DNA from: Bacillota bacterium
GTDB taxonomy: Bacteria > Bacillota > Clostridia > Acetivibrionales > DSM-1351
Reading direction: 5' to 3'
Assembly (NCBI GenBank): GCA_023412275.1
Contig: JAEYNY010000115.1
Span: 1 to 64,000, forward strand
Length of the DNA stretch: 64,000 nt
Shown: positions 42,601 to 51,660 of the stretch, piece by piece
Layout of the letters: every line of letters starts with the position of its first letter
How positions within the stretch are numbered: position 1 is the stretch's first letter
The notes under the pieces: generated by a model
Told to the model about the DNA's origin: nothing
Databases searched by the model: none
The model's input: the letters and a program-made list of their open reading frames with translations, nothing else
Translations under genes and position numbers: made by a program

Positions 42601-45600
42601 TAAACTTCTCGAGTATTAATCCGCACATTGATTTGATAGAAAGTCCCTTTTATATTAATACAGAATTAAAAACAATGAATGAAGATAAGGAAGTATTTCG
42701 GGCAGGAGTAAGTTCATTCGGTATTGGTGGAACCAATGCCCACATCATTCTGGAAGAACCACCTCGTTATTTGGAAATTGAAAGGGAGGACGATCTTAAT
42801 CTCCTTTTATTCTCCGCCAAAAGTGAGACTGCCTTGATGAATACATCAAAAGCTGTTATTGATTATCTTATTGAAATTCAAAAATTAAATTTATCCGATG
42901 CCGCATGGACGTTACAAATTGGCAGAAGGCATTTTGAACACAGAAAGGCTGTTGTAGTCTGCAGACGGGATTTCTATGAAAAGAACCCGGATAATCTTGT
43001 TTACCATACAGGATATAACCCGGATAATTCCATACAAACAGTTGTTGTGATAGTGCCGGATATGCAAAGCTATTATAAATCCATGGGGAAAGGTATCATG
43101 GATTCAGGAAATGACAGGATACCGAAAATATACCGGATATATTTTAAGGAAGTGTTATCATACCTTGAATGGGGTCTTAGAGAAGATTTTATGGCTTTTA
43201 TTCAAGAAGATAAAGAATTTGGTTCAGATAAAAGCAAGGTTTTTCAACGGCTATCAGTATTTGCCTATGGATATTGTCTTACCAAGACCCTCCTTGAGTT
43301 TAGCGATATGCCGGCAGCCTTTTTGACAGCAGATATTGGCAAACTAAGTGTCCTGACGGCACTTGATGTGGTTCCTTTGAAAGATGCAATAGCCATTATA
43401 TTAAGGGATGAACTGTCATCTGTCCCGGGAAATGTTACTTCGATACCTGTGTTTTCCAATAAAGTTGATTGTGAAGAAAATTGTGGTAAATGTGTGTATA
43501 TAGCATTAGAGGACAGTATACGGAATGAATATAGCTCCTTTTATAATGTACTTGCCCAATTGTGGTGTTCCGGGATTGAGTTAAACTGGGAGAGACTCAA
43601 AGGAACCGGGAGAAGATTCAGGGTTGCATTGCCCGGTTATGTGTTTGATAAAAAAAGTTTTGATAGTGAGGCATTTTTGCAGGACGGAAGTCGGAAATCT
43701 GATAATATAGCGGTGGATAGTCAGAAGGAACCCCATGATTTTACACAAGAAGGCATTAGAAATGTTCTGAAGGATATTTGGTTGGAGACACTAGGTGTAA
43801 AAGAACTAAATGATTCGGATGATTTTTTTGAATCAGGGGGACATTCGTTAAATGCCATCATGTTAATATCAAAGGTACAACATGAGATAGGTATCGAGCT
43901 GACACTGAAAGAAATGTTTGAATATTCCGTTTTTCAGAAGATGGTAGATAGTATTTATTCTAATCTTGAGAACATGAGAACAATACCCGTGTTAAAGCCC
44001 GATGAAGAAAGGAACTATTATCCTGCGTCTTTTGCCCAAGAACGTATATATGCGGTTAATGGACTATTAGGTGATGAACTACCATATAACGTATCTTCAG
44101 CATACCTTCTTAATGGGAGCTTAGACTTAAACAGGCTGAAAACGGCTTTTGAAAAATTAGTACAAAGACATGAAGCTCTTAGAACAAGATTTAATATAGT
44201 CAATGGCGAAGTGGTACAAATCATTGATGACCAGCTCGGTCTGGACATCGAATTTATAGCTGTAACAGAGGAAGAGGCAGAAGAAGAGCTTTATAAAGGT
44301 ATAAAAAAGTTTGATCTGGAGAAGGGGCCTTTGTTCAGGGTCAAAGTTATTTGTGTCTCTACGATAAAATATATCCTACTGATGGATATGCATCATATCA
44401 TCGGCGACCAAACTTCCGTTGATATATTGCTGAGGGATTTGGGTGATTTATATTCCGGAAGAAATCCGGAACCGCTGCCCATTCAATATAGAGATTTTTC
44501 ACAATGGCAGAGAAAGCAGGCTGAAATGCATAGTTTTGCAACTCAGCTTGAATATTGGAAAAACGAATATATGAATAGAATACCCGTTGCGGAACTCTTT
44601 AGTGATTTTCAAAGGCCAGCCATTATGGGATATGCCGGAGCATCAATTTCTTATAAATTTGACAAGGAATTTTCTGAAAAGATAAACCGGTTTATAAATA
44701 ATCATAAAATTACACCTTATATGCTGATGTTTTCGGCATTTAGCATGATACTTTCCATATATACGGGGCAAACGGATATGGTTATTGGTACTGCGGTTTC
44801 GGGACGACGTGACCTTGAGTTAAAAGATGTAGTTGGAATGTTTGTAAATATATTGGCCGTTCGGGTTAAAATCGATGATACCATGACAATTAGAGCTTTT
44901 TTACAATATATTAAAGAAAAATTAATAGGGGCTTATGAAAACCAGGACTGTCAGTATGATCAACTGCTTAATGAGCTTGATGAAATAAGAAATTTGTCCA
45001 GAAATGGTTTATATAATGTGTTGATTAACTATATTACTGTGGATATGGACGCTGTTTCAATTGAGGGTTTATCTGTCATTCCGAAGTACCTAAATGAGAA
45101 ATATGCAAAAACAGATCTGGCTTGCGATATCATTGATGAGAACGGGAGTTACACGGCAGTATTTGAATATTCTACAGCCTTATATAAACGGGAAACAATA
45201 GAAGCCTTATCTCAAAAATTTAGATATATTTTAATGTGTTTAATAGATCATGAAGACGAAAAAATAGAACAATTAACTTTAATCAGTTCAGAAGAAGCAG
45301 ATTGGCTTGCACACCAATTAAATAATACCAGCAGTAAGGCACCTTTAGAAAAAACGGTAATTGATATCTTCGAAGAATGTGTAGAGAAAAACGGTACAAA
45401 TACTGCGATAGTGTGGAATAACCGGCAGATAAGTTATTTAGAGTTAAATAGTATGGTAAATAAGATGGCAGAAAAGCTGTGGGAGAGAAATGTCAGACAC
45501 ATGGATAGAGTGGCTGTTTTATTGGAACAAGGTCTTTTACAGCTTGTGAGTATTTTGGGAATTCTTAAGTGTGGTGCGGTTTATGTTCCGTTGGATACTG

Positions 45601-48600
45601 AAAACCCGGACAACCGTATACAGTATATATTAGAGGACAGTTGCTGCAATCTGCTCATTTCCAGTTCTAAATGGATTAATAAAGTTAATGGCAAAGTGCC
45701 ATATATTTTGGAGGATAGTGATTACTATGAATCAGACGGAAAGATGGATTTAACAATAAAATTCTGTCATGCTCCAAAAGAGTCAAATGGTGATGACACC
45801 ATATATATTATTTATACCTCAGGTACAACAGGTAATCCAAAAGGTACTTTGATTTGTCATAAAGGTATTGTCCGACTGGTGAAGGACTGTAACCAAATGT
45901 CCTTTGAACCCACGGACCGATGTTTAAGATTATTAAATTATGCATTTGATTCTTCTGCTCTGGAAATCTTCGGAGCTTTGCTCAATGGAGCAAGCCTGTT
46001 TATAGGTAATAAAAGTGAAGTATCAGATATTTCCAACCTGATAAAGATAATAAAGGACCAGAAAATATCTATACTCATCATAACTGCTACATTATTTCAA
46101 ATGATTGTGGATCAGGATGTAACCGCACTAAAAGGTCTTCGGAAAGTGCTCATCGGGGGTGAGACATTATCAGTGAGCCATATACGGCGAGCCTTAGAGG
46201 TCACCGGAAGCGGAAAACTGATTAACTCATATGGCCCCACGGAAACATCGGTAGCCGCCTGCAGTTATATGATTGATTCCGTTCCAGACAATGTAGTTTC
46301 TATTCCAATCGGTAAAGCTATTTCAAATACCACAATCTACCTGATAGACAGGTTTGGACGTTTGGTTCCACCTAATGCACCGGGAGAAATCTATATAGGT
46401 GGAGAAGGTGTTGCCTCCGGATATATAAATAATATGGATTTAACAGCTGAAAAATTTATTGCCAATCCATACGGGGATGGCTTGTTATACCGGTCTGGAG
46501 ATCTTGCAAGAAGGCTTCTTGATGGAAATCTGGAATACTTGGGGCGAATGGATGAACAGGTAAAAATTCGTGGATACCGCATTGAAACAGGTGAAATTGA
46601 AGCTGCAATTAAAGCGATAGACGGCATTACTGATGCTGTTGTGGTTGTCCGTGAAGATGGCGATGATAAGAAAATTCAGGCATATTATGTATCAGGTAAC
46701 GATATTGAAAACGATCAAATAATCTCTGGAATATCCGGGATGTTACCGCACTATATGGTTCCCCAATACTTGATGCGGCTGGATGTATTGCCCCTTACTC
46801 GAAATGGAAAGCTTGACAAAAAGGCATTACCGGACATAAAGATTATCAATACACGTTTATATGAGGCACCGGGAACATGTATGGAGGAAATGGTTACCGA
46901 AATGTTCAAAGACATACTGGGGATAGAACAGATAGGTGTTAACGATAATTTCTTTGAATTAGGAGGTCATTCCTTAAAGGCTACAAAATTGGTAAACCGT
47001 ATCGAATCAGAAACAGGAATACGTATTAGCGTGATAGATGCGATCAAAAGGGCAACGGTGAAATCCATTGCTGCTCTGCTAGAAAAAAGGTATGAATCAG
47101 AGGTATGTCATGAGGTAAGAGCTTCCATACAAAAGGCAGAAGAAAAAAGTACTTACCCCATGTCATCAGCGCAGAAACGCATTTATTTCATACAGATGAT
47201 GGAACGTGGAACGGTATATAATATTTCTCAGTGTCTGAGGATATATGGAGAAGTTTCCCTTGATAAGCTGGAAGAAGCTTTGATCAAAATGACAGAACGC
47301 CATGAAATACTAAGAACAAGCTTTGTCATGGATGAAGGAGAACCTGTGCAATGCATTCTTCAGGAGTGCCGCATGGATTTTGAATATATTAAAGATTTTG
47401 AGACAGAGGAATCAGTCCTGATTAATCAGCTTATACAGCCCTTTGACCTTGAAAACCCACCATTAATAAGGGCTAGACTTATAAAAAGAGACAGTCACCA
47501 TATTTTGTTTATAGATATGCATCATATAATTGGAGATGGAATGAGTATTACAACATTTACTGATGAGTTCTGTTCTTTTTATAACGGGTGGGAAGTGGAG
47601 TATCCGGCCCGACAATATAAGGATTACAGTGAATGGATGATTACCAAGGATATCAGCAAGCAGAAGGAATATTGGATTAATGAATTTCGGGATGAAGTAA
47701 CCTTGTTGGATATGCCTTTAGATTATCCAAGGCCGCATAAACAAAGTTATAATGGAGCAACGGTATTCAGAAAGACAGGTTACATTCTGGCTAATGGTAT
47801 AAAGAAATTTGCAAAAGATACAGGAAGTACAGAATATATGGTATTCCTTGCAACGGTAATGATAGTACTAAGTAAGTATAGCCGACAGGAAGATATTGTA
47901 GTTGGAAGTCCCATTAGTGGGAGAACTCATCATGATACAGAGCATATGCTGGGTATGTTTGTAAATACCCTGGCAATGAGGGGAAAGCCTGAGCGAAACA
48001 AGAAATTTTCTTCGTTTATGGAAGAAATCAAGGAAAAGTGCCTAAAGGCATATGAGAATCAGGAATACCCATTTGAAGAACTTTTAGAGAACATAGACAT
48101 AAAAAAAGATATGTCAAGAAATCCATTGTTTGATGTAATGCTTGTACTACAGAATAATGAAACAAGGGATTACCAATTAGGAGAAGCAACGGTAGAGAAT
48201 GTGGATATAGAGAGCAAAGTGGCAAAATTTGATTTATCGTTCTCTATAAGTGAGGGAATAGAATGTTATGACATATTTGTAAATTACTGCACAGATATAT
48301 ACAGTAAGGAAACGGCTGAGGGAATCATAGAGCATTATATGGTGGTTCTGGAACAGGTAATAAAGAAAAATGATATGCTTCTGGGAGAAATTGAAATGAT
48401 TACAGAGGCAGAACGGAAAATAATATCGGGGTTTAATAATTCTTCTAAACCATATATAGCCGAAAACACCGTAATTCAGCTATTTGAAGAACAAGTTGAA
48501 AGAACACCTTATAATATAGCTTTAGAATATGGGAAACGAACATTGACCTATAAGGAGCTTAATGAAAAAGCCAATAGCCTTGCATGGAAGTTAAGAGATA

Positions 48601-51557
48601 TTGGCGTTGAGAAAGATGATTTTGTAGCAGTAATAATGGAAAGAAGTCTTGAAATGGTACAGGGGATTTACGGTATATTGAAAGCGGGCGGTGCCTATGT
48701 TCCGATTGACCCTGCATATCCGGATGACAGAATTTCTTATATTCTTGATGATTGTAAACCTAAGGTAATTCTGACGGGCGGAGATGGTATATTTACCGAT
48801 TATAGGTTTAACGATTCAGTTATAATAAATTTAGCAGACGAAAGTTTATGGGAGGCAAATAAATGTAATCCAGATAATCAAGTCACATTGGAAAATGCGA
48901 TTTATTGCATTTACACATCTGGAACAACAGGAAATCCTAAAGGTGTTGTTATTAAACACGGTGGTTTAGCAAATTTGCTTCATTCGATGCAGCACCAATA
49001 CAAATTAAGTGAAGATGATACAATTCTTTTTAAGACTCCATATGTATTTGACGTATCTGCAAGTGAAATATTCTGGTGGTGTGTTGCCGGGGCAAAACTT
49101 GTAATACTCAAGCCCGGAGAGGAAAAAGAGATACCTGAAATTATCAATACAATTCATGAAAAAAACGTTACTGTAATTGACTTTGTTCCCTCAATGTTAT
49201 CGGTTTTTGTTTCGGAGCTAGAGGAAAATCAATTAAATATTAAACTTATAAATAGTGTAAAATATATTATTTCAGCAGGAGAAGAACTAAATGCTGAGTT
49301 GGTTAACAGATTTTATGAAATTTGCAATTCAAATAATATTGAAATAAGACTGGAAAATTTGTATGGCCCTACAGAGTCCAGCATCTACGCCACTCATTAC
49401 AGCTGTATTCCAAACTGCAGTAGAGTACCAATAGGTAGGGCTATCTCAAATACACAGATTTATATTTTAGATGGAACGAAACAATGTGGTTTAGGTATCC
49501 CCGGTGAATTATGTATTGCTGGTTCCGGTCTGGCGAAGAGTTATTTGAACCTGCCTGAAATCACAGGGGAGAAGTTTGTCCAAAATCCCTACAGTGAAGG
49601 AATAATATATCGTACGGGGGATTTGGCCAGATGGTTGCATGACGGTAATATCTGCTACATGGGAAGAATTGACGATCTGATAAAGATTAGAGGGTTACGT
49701 GTAGAATTAGGTGAAATAGAAACGGAAATTAGAAAAATTAACTATATTCAGGAAGCAGCAGTAGTAGCTCGTACGGATAATAGCGGCAACAAAGCGATAT
49801 TTGCATATTTGGTATCCAACCAGTTGGTTAATATTCAAGATGTAAAGGAAGTATTAAGTAAAAGATTGCCGGATTATATGATACCAACATATATGTTACA
49901 AATTGAATCAATTCCGGTAACCAAAAATGGAAAGCTTGACAAGAAAGCATTACCTGACATTACAAAACCTAGTGATGTCGGATATAAGGAACCTGAAAAT
50001 GATAAGGAAAAATTGTTGTGTTATTTATTTAGTAATGTTTTGAAAATCGAAAAAGTTGGAATAAATGATGACTTCTTTGAACTTGGAGGAGATTCCATTA
50101 AGGCAATGAAAGTAGCATCAATGCTACGGAAATTTAACTACACGGTAACCATAGCTGATATTCTTGCTGGTAAAAATGTTCGAAGTATCAGTAAAAGGAT
50201 TAACATTGTGGATAGAGATATTGATATAAACGACAGTGTAGATAGTTTTTACAAAGTTAATACTATAGATGAATTGGCTGAGTATTTAGATTTGAAAAAT
50301 CAGTTGCATGAGCGTAGAGTAATCAATGGTGATGTACAAAGTACTTACAGACTTACACCTGTTCAGATGAGTACAGTACATAGACAAATGCTTTGCAGCG
50401 GTACTGATTTTGTTATAAATCAACACATGGATGCGGATATGCTTAAAGCAAGCATACTTAACCTGATTAATACTCAAAGTGTATTAAGAAGTACTGCTGA
50501 AAAACAAACAGACGGTATCCTGATAAATGAGTTCGGTCAAGTTGATTTAATTGATATTCCATTTATTGATATCAGCAGTTCTAATATTGATTTTAAGAAC
50601 ATGGTAACAAAATATATACAAGATACAATCTATCGGGAAAATGAAAGTATGAGATATGACAGCTTATTATATCGTATCATTGTAGTCAAATATGAAAGTG
50701 AGTTACTACGTATATTTATACCGTGCAATCATCTGATTTTTGATGCCATGAGTGGAGAAATTGCAAAAAGTAACATATTACAGGGGTATTATTCATACAG
50801 TTCAATAAATAAATCGGAAAATTCGAGCTATTCAAACTATGCCCGGAAGATTTATCAGGGCCCTATTGGAATAAGTGACAAAGAACTTGTTGATAGATTC
50901 AAACTGAGACAATTTCATGAAGTTATTTTTAATTTAGCCGAAAAGCATAAGCAATTGGATATTATTCGAACAAAGATTGATTTGGATATACCCGATAAAA
51001 TCACCAGGCTAGATGAACAAATGATATGGAATGTATCCTATAAATTATTTGGTAAGATTATATGCTTGATTTTTGATTTGGAGGTATTTCCATTTTCATT
51101 ATTAATCGTACAACGAAGATACGGGAATGAGGAGTATTATAATACCATGGGGGAATTTGTTGATATACTTCCTTTAATTGATACTTCCGAATGTCACATT
51201 TCATTTGATGATATTAAAGAAAATATTAATTTTATGAGTGAGAAAAATATTAATTTTACACTATTGTTTAGTGGATTCAAGGTTACCGATGAATTTACGG
51301 AAACATATTCCCTCTGTGGTAATTTGGTGAAAGAGATGATGCATATGCCAGCATTTAATTTCTTAGGATTATATACGGAAGAAGAAAATACTGAGGAAGA
51401 AGAATTAGATGAAGTGGCCAGTAAGGGCTCACTACTCATTAATATCGGTACTAAGAATCGTAAATTTAATATTAATACATTTTGTATCAAGGGTAAAAGA
51501 GAATGGTTGATTAAGGAGTTACAGGATTATTTAAATAATCTGGATGAGTTGAAATAA
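39663..51557 (+). CDS. Giant NRPS-PKS hybrid synthetase: A-T-KS-(AT remnant)-T-C-A-T-C-A-T-C(terminal)
   Basis: 3964 residues. Module 1: adenylation (TSGSTGKPKG) and carrier Ser555. PKS module: ketosynthase with complete triad Cys780 (TACSTS), His916 (ETHGTGT) and His954 (NIGHL), then about 300 residues with an acyltransferase remnant reading TADIGK where GHSxGE belongs, then carrier Ser1395. Module 3: condensation HHIIGDQ (H1577-Q1583), adenylation, carrier Ser2437. Module 4: condensation HHIIGDG (H2620-G2626), adenylation, carrier Ser3478. A last condensation-like domain has NHLIFDA (N3689-A3695). There is no ketoreductase, dehydratase, methyltransferase, epimerase or thioesterase. My pocket readings are about DIFVMGLVWK, DSLILGSVAK and DVSDIALIYK; none is a code I recognise with confidence. 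Release would be by the terminal domain or a trans enzyme, and malonyl loading must come from elsewhere. Confidence 0.93.
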   Translation: MKKQFKKAYLKLNENELVQDMFEYNALSSPEKIALITSKGKEFTYRELNERANQLAWKLIESGVKENDLVGIMANRDEKMIVAIFAVLKAGGAYVPIDPCYPAGRIASVIKECKLKFLIGNKTFDDFHNCFINLGLDEIDLAAGRNNPKCRGNRDTLAYVIFTSGSTGKPKGVMIKQDSLLNFIYDTKNRKLFQSKDDRTISLTTISFDIFAFETIVPLCLGLSVYLADEKEQLDVSIVSNKIVKHKITHLVSTISRLKAFVEHPDFAPALIQLKYIMGGGENYPVELMKYLQMNTNAKLYNLYGPTETTVWSTVKDITRENSITVGKPIANTQIFILNPEGKIQPRGVSGEVCIAGRGLAAGYLNNPGETNSKFIKTEELPGITLYRTGDRGRLLENGEVDLSGRLDDQVKIRGYRIEFGEIENQVLEIEQIGMAVVKDYTDSNGNKQLALFYSLKKSHEQSKCDEMYVRTCLRKKLPDYMIPTYIEMLEQMPCLISGKIDRSRLKIKKPEQQGQEFEGCDSNLATSLLAIWKDVLDSQKVSNRDNFFDIGGNSLALMEVKKRIYELLGYNVSIMQLFEYPTIEALTNMLKKNNKNNRPTKGDNPVKKENEAIAVIGLDCRFPGADCLDEFWLNLVSGIENITFFTDEELEEAGVPRNIYTQNNYVKAKGYIEDAEYFDADFFGYSYKEANRMDPQHRIFHQCVWRVLENAGYNPYEYEGRIGLFAGSSSNLQWMSRFVQNDSMDYFEMMTLNDRDFLTTRISYKLNLKGPSFNVQTACSTSLVAIHQAIESIRRGESDMAIAGGVSITYPRKSGYLWHNGMIFSKDGHCRPFTEEASGTVMGNGCGAVLLKPLEKALIDGDHIYSVIKGSAINNDGSDKIGYTAPGISGQRSVIESALAQAGVTSDQIKYVETHGTGTLLGDQVELEALRQAFQSDKAGYCAIGSVKGNIGHLEVASGVAGFIKTALMLHNRVIPPFINFSSINPHIDLIESPFYINTELKTMNEDKEVFRAGVSSFGIGGTNAHIILEEPPRYLEIEREDDLNLLLFSAKSETALMNTSKAVIDYLIEIQKLNLSDAAWTLQIGRRHFEHRKAVVVCRRDFYEKNPDNLVYHTGYNPDNSIQTVVVIVPDMQSYYKSMGKGIMDSGNDRIPKIYRIYFKEVLSYLEWGLREDFMAFIQEDKEFGSDKSKVFQRLSVFAYGYCLTKTLLEFSDMPAAFLTADIGKLSVLTALDVVPLKDAIAIILRDELSSVPGNVTSIPVFSNKVDCEENCGKCVYIALEDSIRNEYSSFYNVLAQLWCSGIELNWERLKGTGRRFRVALPGYVFDKKSFDSEAFLQDGSRKSDNIAVDSQKEPHDFTQEGIRNVLKDIWLETLGVKELNDSDDFFESGGHSLNAIMLISKVQHEIGIELTLKEMFEYSVFQKMVDSIYSNLENMRTIPVLKPDEERNYYPASFAQERIYAVNGLLGDELPYNVSSAYLLNGSLDLNRLKTAFEKLVQRHEALRTRFNIVNGEVVQIIDDQLGLDIEFIAVTEEEAEEELYKGIKKFDLEKGPLFRVKVICVSTIKYILLMDMHHIIGDQTSVDILLRDLGDLYSGRNPEPLPIQYRDFSQWQRKQAEMHSFATQLEYWKNEYMNRIPVAELFSDFQRPAIMGYAGASISYKFDKEFSEKINRFINNHKITPYMLMFSAFSMILSIYTGQTDMVIGTAVSGRRDLELKDVVGMFVNILAVRVKIDDTMTIRAFLQYIKEKLIGAYENQDCQYDQLLNELDEIRNLSRNGLYNVLINYITVDMDAVSIEGLSVIPKYLNEKYAKTDLACDIIDENGSYTAVFEYSTALYKRETIEALSQKFRYILMCLIDHEDEKIEQLTLISSEEADWLAHQLNNTSSKAPLEKTVIDIFEECVEKNGTNTAIVWNNRQISYLELNSMVNKMAEKLWERNVRHMDRVAVLLEQGLLQLVSILGILKCGAVYVPLDTENPDNRIQYILEDSCCNLLISSSKWINKVNGKVPYILEDSDYYESDGKMDLTIKFCHAPKESNGDDTIYIIYTSGTTGNPKGTLICHKGIVRLVKDCNQMSFEPTDRCLRLLNYAFDSSALEIFGALLNGASLFIGNKSEVSDISNLIKIIKDQKISILIITATLFQMIVDQDVTALKGLRKVLIGGETLSVSHIRRALEVTGSGKLINSYGPTETSVAACSYMIDSVPDNVVSIPIGKAISNTTIYLIDRFGRLVPPNAPGEIYIGGEGVASGYINNMDLTAEKFIANPYGDGLLYRSGDLARRLLDGNLEYLGRMDEQVKIRGYRIETGEIEAAIKAIDGITDAVVVVREDGDDKKIQAYYVSGNDIENDQIISGISGMLPHYMVPQYLMRLDVLPLTRNGKLDKKALPDIKIINTRLYEAPGTCMEEMVTEMFKDILGIEQIGVNDNFFELGGHSLKATKLVNRIESETGIRISVIDAIKRATVKSIAALLEKRYESEVCHEVRASIQKAEEKSTYPMSSAQKRIYFIQMMERGTVYNISQCLRIYGEVSLDKLEEALIKMTERHEILRTSFVMDEGEPVQCILQECRMDFEYIKDFETEESVLINQLIQPFDLENPPLIRARLIKRDSHHILFIDMHHIIGDGMSITTFTDEFCSFYNGWEVEYPARQYKDYSEWMITKDISKQKEYWINEFRDEVTLLDMPLDYPRPHKQSYNGATVFRKTGYILANGIKKFAKDTGSTEYMVFLATVMIVLSKYSRQEDIVVGSPISGRTHHDTEHMLGMFVNTLAMRGKPERNKKFSSFMEEIKEKCLKAYENQEYPFEELLENIDIKKDMSRNPLFDVMLVLQNNETRDYQLGEATVENVDIESKVAKFDLSFSISEGIECYDIFVNYCTDIYSKETAEGIIEHYMVVLEQVIKKNDMLLGEIEMITEAERKIISGFNNSSKPYIAENTVIQLFEEQVERTPYNIALEYGKRTLTYKELNEKANSLAWKLRDIGVEKDDFVAVIMERSLEMVQGIYGILKAGGAYVPIDPAYPDDRISYILDDCKPKVILTGGDGIFTDYRFNDSVIINLADESLWEANKCNPDNQVTLENAIYCIYTSGTTGNPKGVVIKHGGLANLLHSMQHQYKLSEDDTILFKTPYVFDVSASEIFWWCVAGAKLVILKPGEEKEIPEIINTIHEKNVTVIDFVPSMLSVFVSELEENQLNIKLINSVKYIISAGEELNAELVNRFYEICNSNNIEIRLENLYGPTESSIYATHYSCIPNCSRVPIGRAISNTQIYILDGTKQCGLGIPGELCIAGSGLAKSYLNLPEITGEKFVQNPYSEGIIYRTGDLARWLHDGNICYMGRIDDLIKIRGLRVELGEIETEIRKINYIQEAAVVARTDNSGNKAIFAYLVSNQLVNIQDVKEVLSKRLPDYMIPTYMLQIESIPVTKNGKLDKKALPDITKPSDVGYKEPENDKEKLLCYLFSNVLKIEKVGINDDFFELGGDSIKAMKVASMLRKFNYTVTIADILAGKNVRSISKRINIVDRDIDINDSVDSFYKVNTIDELAEYLDLKNQLHERRVINGDVQSTYRLTPVQMSTVHRQMLCSGTDFVINQHMDADMLKASILNLINTQSVLRSTAEKQTDGILINEFGQVDLIDIPFIDISSSNIDFKNMVTKYIQDTIYRENESMRYDSLLYRIIVVKYESELLRIFIPCNHLIFDAMSGEIAKSNILQGYYSYSSINKSENSSYSNYARKIYQGPIGISDKELVDRFKLRQFHEVIFNLAEKHKQLDIIRTKIDLDIPDKITRLDEQMIWNVSYKLFGKIICLIFDLEVFPFSLLIVQRRYGNEEYYNTMGEFVDILPLIDTSECHISFDDIKENINFMSEKNINFTLLFSGFKVTDEFTETYSLCGNLVKEMMHMPAFNFLGLYTEEENTEEEELDEVASKGSLLINIGTKNRKFNINTFCIKGKREWLIKELQDYLNNLDELK

Positions 51558-51575
51558 TATATTTATCTATAGCCC

Positions 51576-51603
51576 AAATTTTATAAAATTTGTTTATTTT
51601 ATC
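51576..51603 (+). terminator. AT-only hairpin after the NRPS-PKS gene
   Basis: CAAATTTTATAAAATTTG (51576-51593) is a perfect palindrome followed by TTTATTTTAT, 18 nt past the stop. Without G-C pairs it is a weak terminator. A second palindrome, CTAAAATTAGTATTTTAG at 51620-51637, precedes the germination operon. Confidence 0.4.
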
Positions 51604-51660
51604 ACTAATTTGCAAATAACTAAAATTAGTATTTTAGAAAATTTGATCGGTGATGATGTT

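Noticed and set aside
13154..51557. Closthioamide biosynthetic cluster
   Set aside because: Closthioamide, a polythioamide of Ruminiclostridium, is made by a thiotemplated pathway that, as I recall it, does not use classical NRPS adenylation-condensation modules or this gene set. Only the PP-loop/sulfur theme is shared.
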